DNA of 64,000 nt from Ruegeria sp. YS9 (GTDB lineage: Bacteria > Pseudomonadota > Alphaproteobacteria > Rhodobacterales > Rhodobacteraceae): the NCBI RefSeq assembly GCF_024628725.1, contig NZ_CP102409.1, forward strand, positions 253,501 through 317,500, in the 5' to 3' direction. The position numbers and the translations under genes are program-made. Under the pieces are notes generated by a model. The model had not been told where the DNA came from, did no database searches, and was given only the letters and a program-made list of their open reading frames with translations. Every line of letters begins with the position of its first letter. Positions within the stretch are counted from its first letter, which is position 1. Below are positions 8,924 to 16,643 of this stretch, in pieces.

Positions 8924-10582
8924 ATGGCCGACCGTTTCCGCATCACTCTGGCGCAACTGAACCCGACCGTAGGGGACATCGACGGCAATGCGGCCAAGGT
9001 CGTTGCCGCGTGGGAACAGGGCAAGGCGGCGGGGGCCGATCTGGTGGCGTTCCCCGAGATGTTCATCACCGGATACAACACGCAGGATCTGGTGCTGAAG
9101 CCTGTGTTTCATCGCGCGGCCATGGATGCGGTCGAGACTCTGGCCGCGAAATGCGCCGATGGGCCCGCGATTGCCCTGGGTGGTCCGTGGGTCGATGATG
9201 GCAAGTTGTACAATGCCTATCTGATCCTGAAGGGGGGGCGGATCACCAGCAAGGTTCTGAAGCACCACCTGCCGAATGAAACTGTTTTCGACGAAGTGCG
9301 CCTGTATGATGCGGGTCCTCTGGGCGGTCCGTATTCGGTTGGCAACTTCCGGATCGGCAGCCCCATCTGCGAGGATGGCTGGCACCCGGATGTGGCGGAA
9401 ACCCTTGAGGAAACCGGGGCCGAGTTTCTACTGATCCCCAATGGGTCGCCCTATTTCCGGAACAAATACGATGTACGTCTGAACCATATGGTCGCGCGCG
9501 TGGTCGAAACGGGCCTGCCGCTGATCTACCTGAACATGGTCGGCGGGCAGGACGATCAGGTCTTTGACGGCGCCAGCTTCGGTCTCAACCCGGGCGGAGA
9601 GCTGGCCTTCCGGATGCCGGTATTCGACGAAGTGGTTTCTCAGGTGGATCTTGAGCGTGGCGATGATGGCTGGCGCATTGTGCCGGCAGAAATCGTGCCC
9701 CAGCCAGATGTGTGGGAGCAGGATTATCGCGCGATGGTGCAGTCCCTGCGGGACTATATGGGCAAGACCGGTTTCAAAAAGGCAGTTCTGGGACTTTCCG
9801 GAGGGATCGATTCCGCCTTGGTGGCGACCATCGCGGTGGATGCCATCGGGGCCGACAGTGTTCGCTGCGTGATGTTGCCGTCGGAATACACCAGCCAAGC
9901 GTCATTGGACGATGCCGAGGCCGTCGCCAAGGCGCTGGGTGTGCACTATGACCATGTGCCGATTTCGGAAAGCCGGGCTGCCGTCACCAACACGCTTGCT
10001 CCGCTATTTGCGGGGTTGGACGAAGGCTTGACCGAGGAGAACATTCAGTCGCGCCTGCGCGGGCTTTTGCTGATGGCGATTTCGAACAAGTTTGGTGAAA
10101 TGCTTTTGACCACCGGCAACAAGTCCGAGGTCGCGGTGGGCTATGCCACGATCTATGGCGACATGAATGGCGGCTACAACCCGATCAAGGATCTGTACAA
10201 GACCCGCGTGTTCGAAACCTGCCGCTGGCGCAACGCCAATCATCGAGACTGGATGATGGGGCCTGACGGAGAGGTCATTCGCCCGTCCGTCATCGACAAA
10301 CCCCCCAGCGCCGAACTGCGCGAAGATCAGAAGGACAGTGACAGCCTGCCGGACTATCCGGTACTGGATGGGATACTTGATATTCTGGTCGATCAGGACG
10401 GATCCATCGCGGATTGCGTCGCCGCCGGATTTGACGAGGCGGATGCGAGAAGGGTCGAACATCTGATCTATATCAGCGAGTACAAACGGTTCCAGTCCGC
10501 TCCGGGCACGCGCTTGAGCAAGCGGGCATTCTGGCTGGACCGGCGGTACCCGATCGTGAATCGCTGGCGCGAACGTCGCTGA
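8924..10582 (+). CDS. nadE: Glutamine-hydrolysing NAD+ synthetase
   Basis: A 552-residue two-domain NadE. The N-terminal nitrilase-type glutaminase domain (about 1-260) shows the catalytic triad: Glu in AFPEMFITGYN, Lys in KHHLPNE, and Cys in GSPICEDGWHPD. The C-terminal synthetase domain carries the PP-loop VLGLSGGIDSALVATIA near residue 290. It converts deamido-NAD, glutamine and ATP to NAD+. I chose 8924 because AGAGGGC lies just upstream and MADRFRITLAQLNPTVGDI is the family N-terminus; an in-frame ATG at 8891 would add 11 residues. Confidence 0.97.
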   Translation: MADRFRITLAQLNPTVGDIDGNAAKVVAAWEQGKAAGADLVAFPEMFITGYNTQDLVLKPVFHRAAMDAVETLAAKCADGPAIALGGPWVDDGKLYNAYLILKGGRITSKVLKHHLPNETVFDEVRLYDAGPLGGPYSVGNFRIGSPICEDGWHPDVAETLEETGAEFLLIPNGSPYFRNKYDVRLNHMVARVVETGLPLIYLNMVGGQDDQVFDGASFGLNPGGELAFRMPVFDEVVSQVDLERGDDGWRIVPAEIVPQPDVWEQDYRAMVQSLRDYMGKTGFKKAVLGLSGGIDSALVATIAVDAIGADSVRCVMLPSEYTSQASLDDAEAVAKALGVHYDHVPISESRAAVTNTLAPLFAGLDEGLTEENIQSRLRGLLLMAISNKFGEMLLTTGNKSEVAVGYATIYGDMNGGYNPIKDLYKTRVFETCRWRNANHRDWMMGPDGEVIRPSVIDKPPSAELREDQKDSDSLPDYPVLDGILDILVDQDGSIADCVAAGFDEADARRVEHLIYISEYKRFQSAPGTRLSKRAFWLDRRYPIVNRWRERR

Positions 10583-10844
10583 AATCGAAGCCAGTTCTGC
10601 AAGATCGGAAACAGTGACGTTTCCTTTGCGCGCTTTGTTCCCAGATCGGGGGGTGTTGCCTGTTAAATGGGGCAAAAAAGGCCACCCCAGACTTGTTTGG
10701 ATGACATTTTTCTGACACATTTTTGCTTGGAAGTTGCCCAATGTGGGGCGGATGCGACGTATTGTTTGTTGAAGTTGCAAAGCTGTTTTTGGTGAACGCG
10801 ACGTATCCGGGGTTGGATGTCTGAGTGAATGGTTTGGTGTTAAA

Positions 10845-11120
10845 ATGTACGAGGATTATGAAAGATCGCTTCATGCGCCTTTGAAATGGCGCACAATGGA
10901 ATCTCCGCCGCAAGAATTGGATGAAGAAAAGCTGGATGCAGCAATTGCCGATCTGTTGAATGAGCAGCGGCAGTCGGAAGATCAGAAAGCGGCCATGTTG
11001 CGGCCAGAGTTTCCGCAATTGCTTCCTCAGGAAGACGTATCCGCGCAAGCGGCGCTGAAGGAAAACCGGTTGTCCGCGATCTTGCGCCAGAAATGGGCGG
11101 AACTGTCCGGCGCAGCGTAA
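10845..11120 (+). CDS. Conserved-looking hypothetical protein, 91 aa
   Basis: A 91-residue, charged, probably helical protein (MYEDYERSLHAPLKW at the N-terminus) with no signal peptide or membrane segment and no motif I recognise. Codon use resembles its neighbours and there is no strong competing frame on this strand, which supports it as real. No strong ribosome binding site is visible. It stands alone between nadE (262 bases upstream, nothing else seen there) and the oxidoreductase gene downstream. Confidence 0.6.
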   Translation: MYEDYERSLHAPLKWRTMESPPQELDEEKLDAAIADLLNEQRQSEDQKAAMLRPEFPQLLPQEDVSAQAALKENRLSAILRQKWAELSGAA

Positions 11121-11257
11121 CCTTCGGCCCCGCGCATTTAACCTCAGGCGTCCGGGTCACAGATGCCGAAAATCGTATGTTGCGGTGGCAGTTTGTATTG
11201 CCCATGCTTTGTCTTTCGGTCTCCATGGCGGTCCAAGCGACAGAGTAAGGCCTATTG

Positions 11258-12589
11258 ATGACCGCGCCCAAACCGACTCCTGTAGAACCTGATCTTGCCC
11301 TGCCCAAAACCGTTGATGTCGTGGTCATCGGCGGCGGAATCATCGGCGTTTCAACCGCGTTGGAACTGGCAGAGCGGGGCGCTTCGGTTCTTTTGTGCGA
11401 AAAAGGGCAGATTGCAGCCGAACAAAGTTCTCGCAATTGGGGTTGGGTCCGTCTTGGGATGCGGGACCCAAGAGAGATACCCCTGATGCAGGAATCGTCG
11501 CGCATCTGGCAGACGCTCGATGACCGGCTGGACCGCAAGACAGGTTACACCCGATCCGGTATCCTTTTTGGCGCATCCGGCAGGCGGGATGCCGGCAACA
11601 TGGAACGTTGGCTGCACCATGTGGACGGATTGCAGACCGGCGCGCGGATGGTTTCGGGCGGTGAGTTGACAGACCTTTTGCACGGCAACCAATCAGGCTT
11701 TGAAACCGCTTTGTACATGCCGCAGGACGGTCGTGCCGAACCTCAATGGACAGCCCCCGCCATTGCCGAAGCTGCGCGGGCTCGGGGCGCGGTGATCATG
11801 ACGAATTGCGCCGTGCGCAGTGTGGACGTTCAGGCTGGACGTATCGCCGGTGTCTTCACCGAGCGCGGCAGAGTTGCCAGCGGCCGCGTCGTTCTGGCCG
11901 GAGGGGCGTGGTCGCGCCTGTTTGCAGGCAATGCGGGGATCGAACTGCCGCAGCTGAAGGTTCTGAATACGGTCCTGCGCACATCCCCCATCGCAGAGGG
12001 GCCCGAGGTGTCGTTGTGGTCGGATGACTTTGCGATCCGAAAACGGGCCGATGGCGGTTACACAATTGCCTCCGGTCATGAGAATACCGTGGACATCGTG
12101 CCGGACAGTTTTCGATTGGCGATGCAGTTCCTGCCGGCTTTTGTGCAGGAATGGAAATCTCTGCGCTTTCGCCTGTCCAAACGCTGGACGATCGAAGCAA
12201 AACAGGACCGGAGATGGCTGCCAACTGATGTGACACCATTCGAAAAGTGCCGGATCCTGGACCCTGAGCCGTCGCAAAAAACGTTGCGACGCGCCTGGGC
12301 CAGTGCATGCAAGGGATATCCCGCTGTGCAAACGGGCGAGATCGTACAAAGCTGGGCAGGTATGATCGATGTGACGCCGGATGCCATTCCCGTCATCTCG
12401 GGTGTGGATGACCTGCCGGGAATGTACATCGCCACCGGGTTTTCAGGCCATGGTTTTGGAATCGGACCCGGGGCGGGGCGGCTGATGGCTGATCTGGTTT
12501 CAGAAACAGTGCCTTGCGTGGACCCGGCTGCCTTTCGCCTGTCGCGGTTCAGCGACGGTTCAAAAGTGCGACCGGATCCGGGGTACTGA
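11258..12589 (+). CDS. FAD-dependent oxidoreductase, DadA/glycine oxidase-like
   Basis: A 443-residue flavoprotein of the DAO family. The FAD-binding Rossmann motif VVVIGGGIIGVSTALELAER is at about 18-37, followed by the family signature EQSSRNWGWVRLGMRDPRE. The C-terminus has the FAD-contacting GYIATGFSGHGFGIGPGAG-type segment (YIATGFSGHGFGIGPG). It probably oxidises a D-amino acid or secondary amine; the substrate is not deducible. The start is ATG 11258 (an adjacent TTG at 11255 is in frame). No partner gene is adjacent. Confidence 0.85.
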   Translation: MTAPKPTPVEPDLALPKTVDVVVIGGGIIGVSTALELAERGASVLLCEKGQIAAEQSSRNWGWVRLGMRDPREIPLMQESSRIWQTLDDRLDRKTGYTRSGILFGASGRRDAGNMERWLHHVDGLQTGARMVSGGELTDLLHGNQSGFETALYMPQDGRAEPQWTAPAIAEAARARGAVIMTNCAVRSVDVQAGRIAGVFTERGRVASGRVVLAGGAWSRLFAGNAGIELPQLKVLNTVLRTSPIAEGPEVSLWSDDFAIRKRADGGYTIASGHENTVDIVPDSFRLAMQFLPAFVQEWKSLRFRLSKRWTIEAKQDRRWLPTDVTPFEKCRILDPEPSQKTLRRAWASACKGYPAVQTGEIVQSWAGMIDVTPDAIPVISGVDDLPGMYIATGFSGHGFGIGPGAGRLMADLVSETVPCVDPAAFRLSRFSDGSKVRPDPGY

Positions 12590-12593
12590 CAGC

Positions 12594-13526
12594 CTAACCC
12601 ATCATCTGGTAGCTGACCGGGACAAAGCGGAAGCCTTCTCCGCGTGCCTCAACATAGCCTGCACCGGGGAAAGGCATGTGATAGCCGACCATGGGCACTT
12701 TGTCGGCAGCCAGCATGCCAAGGACATTGCGGCGCGCGGCAGTTGCTGCGGCCTTGTCCATGTCAAACCGGATTTCCCATTCGGGATGAGCGAAAGACCA
12801 GACATAATGGTTGGCCAGATCCGCCGTCAGCACCAGACGTTGCCCGTTGCTTTCCAGATGATAGACCGTGTGGCCTGGTGTATGGCCATAAGCGGCAACC
12901 GCGGTAATGCCCGAGGCGACCTCGCCCCCGTCTTCGACAAAGGTCATTTTCTCGGCCAGTGGTGTGACTTTTTCGGCGACCAGATCGCCCACGCGATTGC
13001 CTGCGTCCTGCGCAGCCCAGAAATCATATTCCGGAGAAGCCGTCACGTAGCGCGCATTGGCGAAGGTGGGCGCGCCTTCGGTCGTCATGCCACCGATATG
13101 GTCAGGGTGCATATGCGTTATCACGACCACATCGATCTGATCCGGGGTTACACCCGCATCTGCCAGCGCGGCCTGTATGCCACCTTGCCCCAGACCGGTA
13201 TCAAACAGAACCAGCTCTGAGCCTGTGTTGACCAGCGAGGGGGTAAAGAAAAACTGTGCGACGTCTGCGGGAATGAAGTTCTCAGCCGAAACCTTGGCGA
13301 ATTCTTCGTCCGTCGCTCCGCCCCCAAAAATCTCTTTGGCTCCGTCGCGTGGAAAGCTGCCATCCAGCAGGGTCGTGACCGTGAAGTCGCCAACATGAAA
13401 TGACTTGGCGATGGTCGAGTTTGCTTTGGTTTCCGGGCTTGCGGCCAGAACCGGTGCAGCTGCGGTTGCAAACGGCAAGGCGGCGGCAGTTCCCAAAGCG
13501 GCGCGGCGCGTGAGTTTCATTGTCAT
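12594..13526 (-). CDS. Tat-exported metallo-beta-lactamase-fold hydrolase
   Basis: A 310-residue MBL-fold enzyme. The N-terminus MTMKLTRRAALGTAAALPF is a twin-arginine signal ending around AAPVLA-A. Metal ligands are visible: HMHPDHIGG (HxHxDH) near residue 140, GHTPGHT near 225, and a C-terminal His in MVGYHMPFPG. The family includes lactonases and methyl parathion hydrolase-like enzymes; the substrate is unknown. I chose 13526 (or ATG 13520) because AGGGAG precedes it and it begins the Tat signal; the upstream in-frame start adds 24 residues with no signal character. Confidence 0.87.
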   Translation of the reverse strand: MTMKLTRRAALGTAAALPFATAAAPVLAASPETKANSTIAKSFHVGDFTVTTLLDGSFPRDGAKEIFGGGATDEEFAKVSAENFIPADVAQFFFTPSLVNTGSELVLFDTGLGQGGIQAALADAGVTPDQIDVVVITHMHPDHIGGMTTEGAPTFANARYVTASPEYDFWAAQDAGNRVGDLVAEKVTPLAEKMTFVEDGGEVASGITAVAAYGHTPGHTVYHLESNGQRLVLTADLANHYVWSFAHPEWEIRFDMDKAAATAARRNVLGMLAADKVPMVGYHMPFPGAGYVEARGEGFRFVPVSYQMMG

Positions 13527-13642
13527 CTTCGTTCTCCCTGTCAGGACATCATTGTTGCAGTTAGGGCGTCGAGAGTCTCTTGCCAGTTTATACGCCATTC
13601 AGATGGGGTGCATGGATGAATAATACGTGTTAATTTTTGTTC

Positions 13643-14077
13643 ATGGCGCGATCAGACAACAAGACAGTTCCGACAGATCAAAGCGTCGAGAATTTCCTGA
13701 GAACGGTTCAACCGGCGCGCCGTGCTGAAGACGCGCACCAGCTTGACAAATTGTTTCGCGCCACCACCGGGTTTAGCCCGGTCATGTGGGGCCCGTCGAT
13801 CGTCGGGTATGGCCGCTACCATTATCGCTACAAATCGGGTCGTGAAGGCGACTTTCTGGCAACCGGTTTTTCGCCGCGCAAATCAGCTTTGGTGATTTAC
13901 ATCATGCCGGGTTACGCAGGTTTTGCGGATCTCATGGCCAGATTGGGAAAACACAAACTGGGCAAGTCCTGTCTTTACGTCAACAAACTGGCGGATATCG
14001 ACACGGGCGTTTTGGGCGAACTCATTCGCGCCGGATTGGACGACCTCGACAGGGTGTGGCCGGTGAAACCATTCTGA
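13643..14077 (+). CDS. DUF1801 domain protein
   Basis: A 144-residue protein of the DUF1801 / YdhG-like fold. Diagnostic stretches are RATTGFSPVMWGPSIVGYG and GFSPRKSALVIYIMPGY, followed by a C-terminal conserved LGKHKLGKSCLYVNKLADID. The function of the family is unproven; it resembles a small alpha/beta protein. ATG 13643 is preferred over the in-frame TTG six bases upstream. It lies 75 bases before gltX, in the same direction, and is divergent from the MBL-fold gene. Confidence 0.85.
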   Translation: MARSDNKTVPTDQSVENFLRTVQPARRAEDAHQLDKLFRATTGFSPVMWGPSIVGYGRYHYRYKSGREGDFLATGFSPRKSALVIYIMPGYAGFADLMARLGKHKLGKSCLYVNKLADIDTGVLGELIRAGLDDLDRVWPVKPF

Positions 14078-14152
14078 ATCACCTGATGGATCAAGCGGCG
14101 GCTGGACAAAAACGCCCCCATGTGACAAGAGCCGCGCCAACAGGAGACACCC

Positions 14153-15478
14153 ATGACAACCACCCGTTTCGCCCCGTCGCCCACCGGTTACATCCATGTG
14201 GGCAACCTGCGCACCGCCCTGATGAACTATCTGATTGCCCGCAAGGCAGGCGGTACGTTCATCCTGCGCATCGATGATACCGACCCCGAACGGTCGAAAG
14301 AAGAATATGTCGATGCCATCAAGCAGGACCTGGAATGGCTGGGTTTGCATTGGGACCGGGTCGAGCGTCAGTCGGACCGTCTGGATCGCTATGCCGAAGC
14401 GGCCGACAAGCTGCGCGCGATGGGTCGTTTGTACGAGGCATTCGAAACGCCGACCGAACTGGATCTGAAACGCAAGAAGCAACTGAACATGGGCAAGCCG
14501 CCGGTCTATGACCGCGCTGCGCTGAACCTGTCGGAGGCCGAAAAAGAAGCCTTGCGCGCCGAACGTGGCAACGGCGTCTGGCGCTTCAAGCTGGATCATG
14601 AACGTATCGAATGGAATGACGGCATTCTTGGCGACATCTCGATTGATGCGGCTTCGGTTTCCGATCCGGTTCTGATCCGTGGCGATGGTCAGGTTCTCTA
14701 TACGATTGCGTCGGTTGTGGATGATACTGAAATGGGCGTAACTGATGTCGTACGGGGTTCGGACCATGTGACCAACACGGCGACGCAGATCCAGATCATC
14801 GAGGCGCTGGGCGGGCGTTGTCCGCGTTTTGCCCACCATTCTCTGCTGACTGGTCCGCAGGGCGAGGCATTGTCGAAACGGCTGGGCACGCTGGCTTTGC
14901 GCGATCTTCGCGAACAGGGTGTGCAACCGATGGCGTTGCTGAGCCTGATGGCGCGTCTGGGCTCGTCTGATCCGGTTGAGCTGCGCTCGGAAATGGCCGA
15001 GCTGATCGACGGATTTGATGTGAACCGGTTTGGTGCCGCGCCGACCAAGTTCGATGTACAGGACCTGTTCCCGCTGACCGCCAGGTATTTGCAATCGCTG
15101 CCGCTGTCCGATGTGGCCGGTGCCGTTGCGGATGCCGGTGTTCCCGATGAATTGGCAGAACCTTTCTGGGCCATGGCCCGTGAAAACATCACCACCCTGG
15201 CCGATCTCAAGGGCTGGTGGGAGCTGTGCCGTGACGGGGCCGATCCCCTGATCGCCGATGAAGATCAGGAATTCATTGCCCAGGCGATGGCTTTGCTGCC
15301 CGAAGGCCCGTTCGACGGCGAGACCTGGAACACCTGGACCAAAGCCGTGAAAGAGGCAACCGGTCGCAAGGGCAAAGGTCTGTTCATGCCGCTGCGCAAA
15401 GCGCTGACCGGCAAGGAGCGCGGCCCGGAAATGGCAGCGCTGATGCCGTTGCTACAGGTGATCCGCGCGCGCGGCTAA
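14153..15478 (+). CDS. gltX: Glutamyl-tRNA synthetase
   Basis: A 441-residue class I synthetase. The HIGH-type motif is in FAPSPTGYIHVGNLRTAL at residues 4-21, and the KMSKS-type motif appears as GEALSKRLGTLAL near 240. It charges tRNA-Glu and, as is common in alphaproteobacteria, may also have a paralog elsewhere charging tRNA-Gln; which one this is cannot be decided from the window. The start has AGGAGA eight bases upstream. A strong hairpin terminator follows. Confidence 0.97.
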   Translation: MTTTRFAPSPTGYIHVGNLRTALMNYLIARKAGGTFILRIDDTDPERSKEEYVDAIKQDLEWLGLHWDRVERQSDRLDRYAEAADKLRAMGRLYEAFETPTELDLKRKKQLNMGKPPVYDRAALNLSEAEKEALRAERGNGVWRFKLDHERIEWNDGILGDISIDAASVSDPVLIRGDGQVLYTIASVVDDTEMGVTDVVRGSDHVTNTATQIQIIEALGGRCPRFAHHSLLTGPQGEALSKRLGTLALRDLREQGVQPMALLSLMARLGSSDPVELRSEMAELIDGFDVNRFGAAPTKFDVQDLFPLTARYLQSLPLSDVAGAVADAGVPDELAEPFWAMARENITTLADLKGWWELCRDGADPLIADEDQEFIAQAMALLPEGPFDGETWNTWTKAVKEATGRKGKGLFMPLRKALTGKERGPEMAALMPLLQVIRARG

Positions 15479-15500
15479 CGTGGTGGCACATCAGAATTCT

Positions 15501-15529
15501 GGGCCACGTCTTCGGCGTGGCCCTTTTTT
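15501..15529 (+). terminator. Rho-independent terminator after gltX
   Basis: Arms 15501-15508 and 15516-15523 (GGGCCACG / CGTGGCCC) with a seven-base loop, followed by six T residues. It ends three bases before the convergent cyclotransferase gene and may serve only gltX. Confidence 0.9.
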
Positions 15530-15531
15530 GT

Positions 15532-16101
15532 TTACGCTGGTTGCACAAATCGAACCGACAAACTGGTCAGGCGGTCATCGACAAAATCACGTTCGACAGG
15601 TTTGAGTTGCTGGTGGCGTGGATAACGCGGTTCGGCGCGATCATTCAGGATCGGGGCATCCCATCCGGTTGTCGTCTCAAAGAATCGATCCGCGCCGTCC
15701 TCGCCGAATGCCCGCAAGTAACCTTGCACGACAACGTCGATATAGCTGAGCAGCAATGGATGGTGATTGCTGGGCTCGCTGTGCCGATCCTGAGGGACGG
15801 CGTAGACAGCTATTTCGACATCGTGCGTCAGGGGATGTGAAACCGACTGCGTTGCAGGAATTCGGTCATACGCCCATTCCCGTTCATCCAGCGCGGCCCA
15901 GTCATTTTTTGGAACATGCGCAATCATGCCTTCGATCTCTGACTCGGGGTCGGGCACGGCAGTCAGAAACGCCACGGGTCGCAGATCGGTATGCTGCCAG
16001 GCCCGCCGCCAACCTTTCAGTCGCGCGGGGCGCGGATCGGGGAAATCATGCGTCGCGAGGTTCACGAGGCTGCCATAGCCAAAGAAATAGGGGTCGGCCA
16101 T
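15532..16101 (-). CDS. Gamma-glutamylcyclotransferase-like protein
   Basis: A 189-residue protein with the GGCT substrate-binding motif YFFGYGSLVN at residues 5-14 (YGSL). A Glu that could serve as the catalytic acid lies in EREWAYDRI. The fold family converts gamma-glutamyl peptides to 5-oxoproline; substrate specificity is not evident. It is convergent with gltX and divergent from the Rrf2 regulator. Confidence 0.8.
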   Translation of the reverse strand: MADPYFFGYGSLVNLATHDFPDPRPARLKGWRRAWQHTDLRPVAFLTAVPDPESEIEGMIAHVPKNDWAALDEREWAYDRIPATQSVSHPLTHDVEIAVYAVPQDRHSEPSNHHPLLLSYIDVVVQGYLRAFGEDGADRFFETTTGWDAPILNDRAEPRYPRHQQLKPVERDFVDDRLTSLSVRFVQPA

Positions 16102-16153
16102 CCGAGAAGTGTCCTTTGGGTCGATTGATGTATGTCAAACCGCTTTTTTCCCG

Positions 16154-16176
16154 GACATGCAATAAGGTTGCATCTT
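16154..16176. promoter_or_regulatory. Palindromic operator candidate for NsrR-like regulator
   Basis: The inverted repeat ATGCAA (16157-16162), five bases, TTGCAT (16168-16173) lies 22 bases before the Rrf2 gene. The extended 23-base site ends GCATCTT, matching the right half of the known NsrR consensus; the left half is weaker. It lies between divergent genes, so it could be autoregulatory. Confidence 0.55.
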
Positions 16177-16194
16177 GATTTTAGGGAGGCCCTC

Positions 16195-16641
16195 ATGCGG
16201 ATTACCAAACGGACGAATATCGCTGTGCGCCTGTTGATGTATTGCGCAGCTCACCCGGACAGGCTGGTCACGAAATCCGAAATCGCCGAAGTGTGCAACA
16301 TTTCGGAAAACCATCTGGCGCAGGTGATCAATCAGCTGAGCCAGCTGAACTATCTGAGCACGCAGCGCGGTCGTAACGGTGGCATGTCGCTGGCGCGCCC
16401 CGCGGATCAGATCCGCATCGGTGCGGTGTTCCGGCATGTTGAAGGGGCTTTGCCTATTGCCGAGTGTTTCGCCGACGCTGACAACACGTGCCCGCTCACG
16501 GATGCCTGCCGGCTGAGGCTTGCGCTTCAGGACGCGGCAGAGGTGTTCTATGCGTCCCTGGACGATGTTACCCTGGATGCGCTGGTATGTGACAATGATC
16601 CGCTGCTGAGGCTCTTGCAGCCTGTGGCCTGCGTGCGCTGA
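16195..16641 (+). CDS. Rrf2 family transcriptional regulator, NsrR-like
   Basis: A 148-residue Rrf2 protein. An N-terminal winged helix (RITKRTNIAVRLLMYCA, then the helix SENHLAQVINQLSQL) is followed by three cysteines at about residues 91, 99 and 105, the position that holds the Fe-S cluster in NsrR and IscR. NsrR senses nitric oxide and represses NO-detoxification genes. No hmp or nor gene is adjacent, so the regulon lies elsewhere. Start 16195 has a strong TTAGGGAGG site; the longer in-frame start is not supported. Confidence 0.85.
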   Translation: MRITKRTNIAVRLLMYCAAHPDRLVTKSEIAEVCNISENHLAQVINQLSQLNYLSTQRGRNGGMSLARPADQIRIGAVFRHVEGALPIAECFADADNTCPLTDACRLRLALQDAAEVFYASLDDVTLDALVCDNDPLLRLLQPVACVR

Positions 16642-16643
16642 TT

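Noticed and set aside
8771..9385. N-terminal extension of the MORN protein upstream of 8770
   Set aside because: The extension is antisense to the start of nadE and lacks any signal or repeat; the Met at 8770 begins a clean signal peptide.
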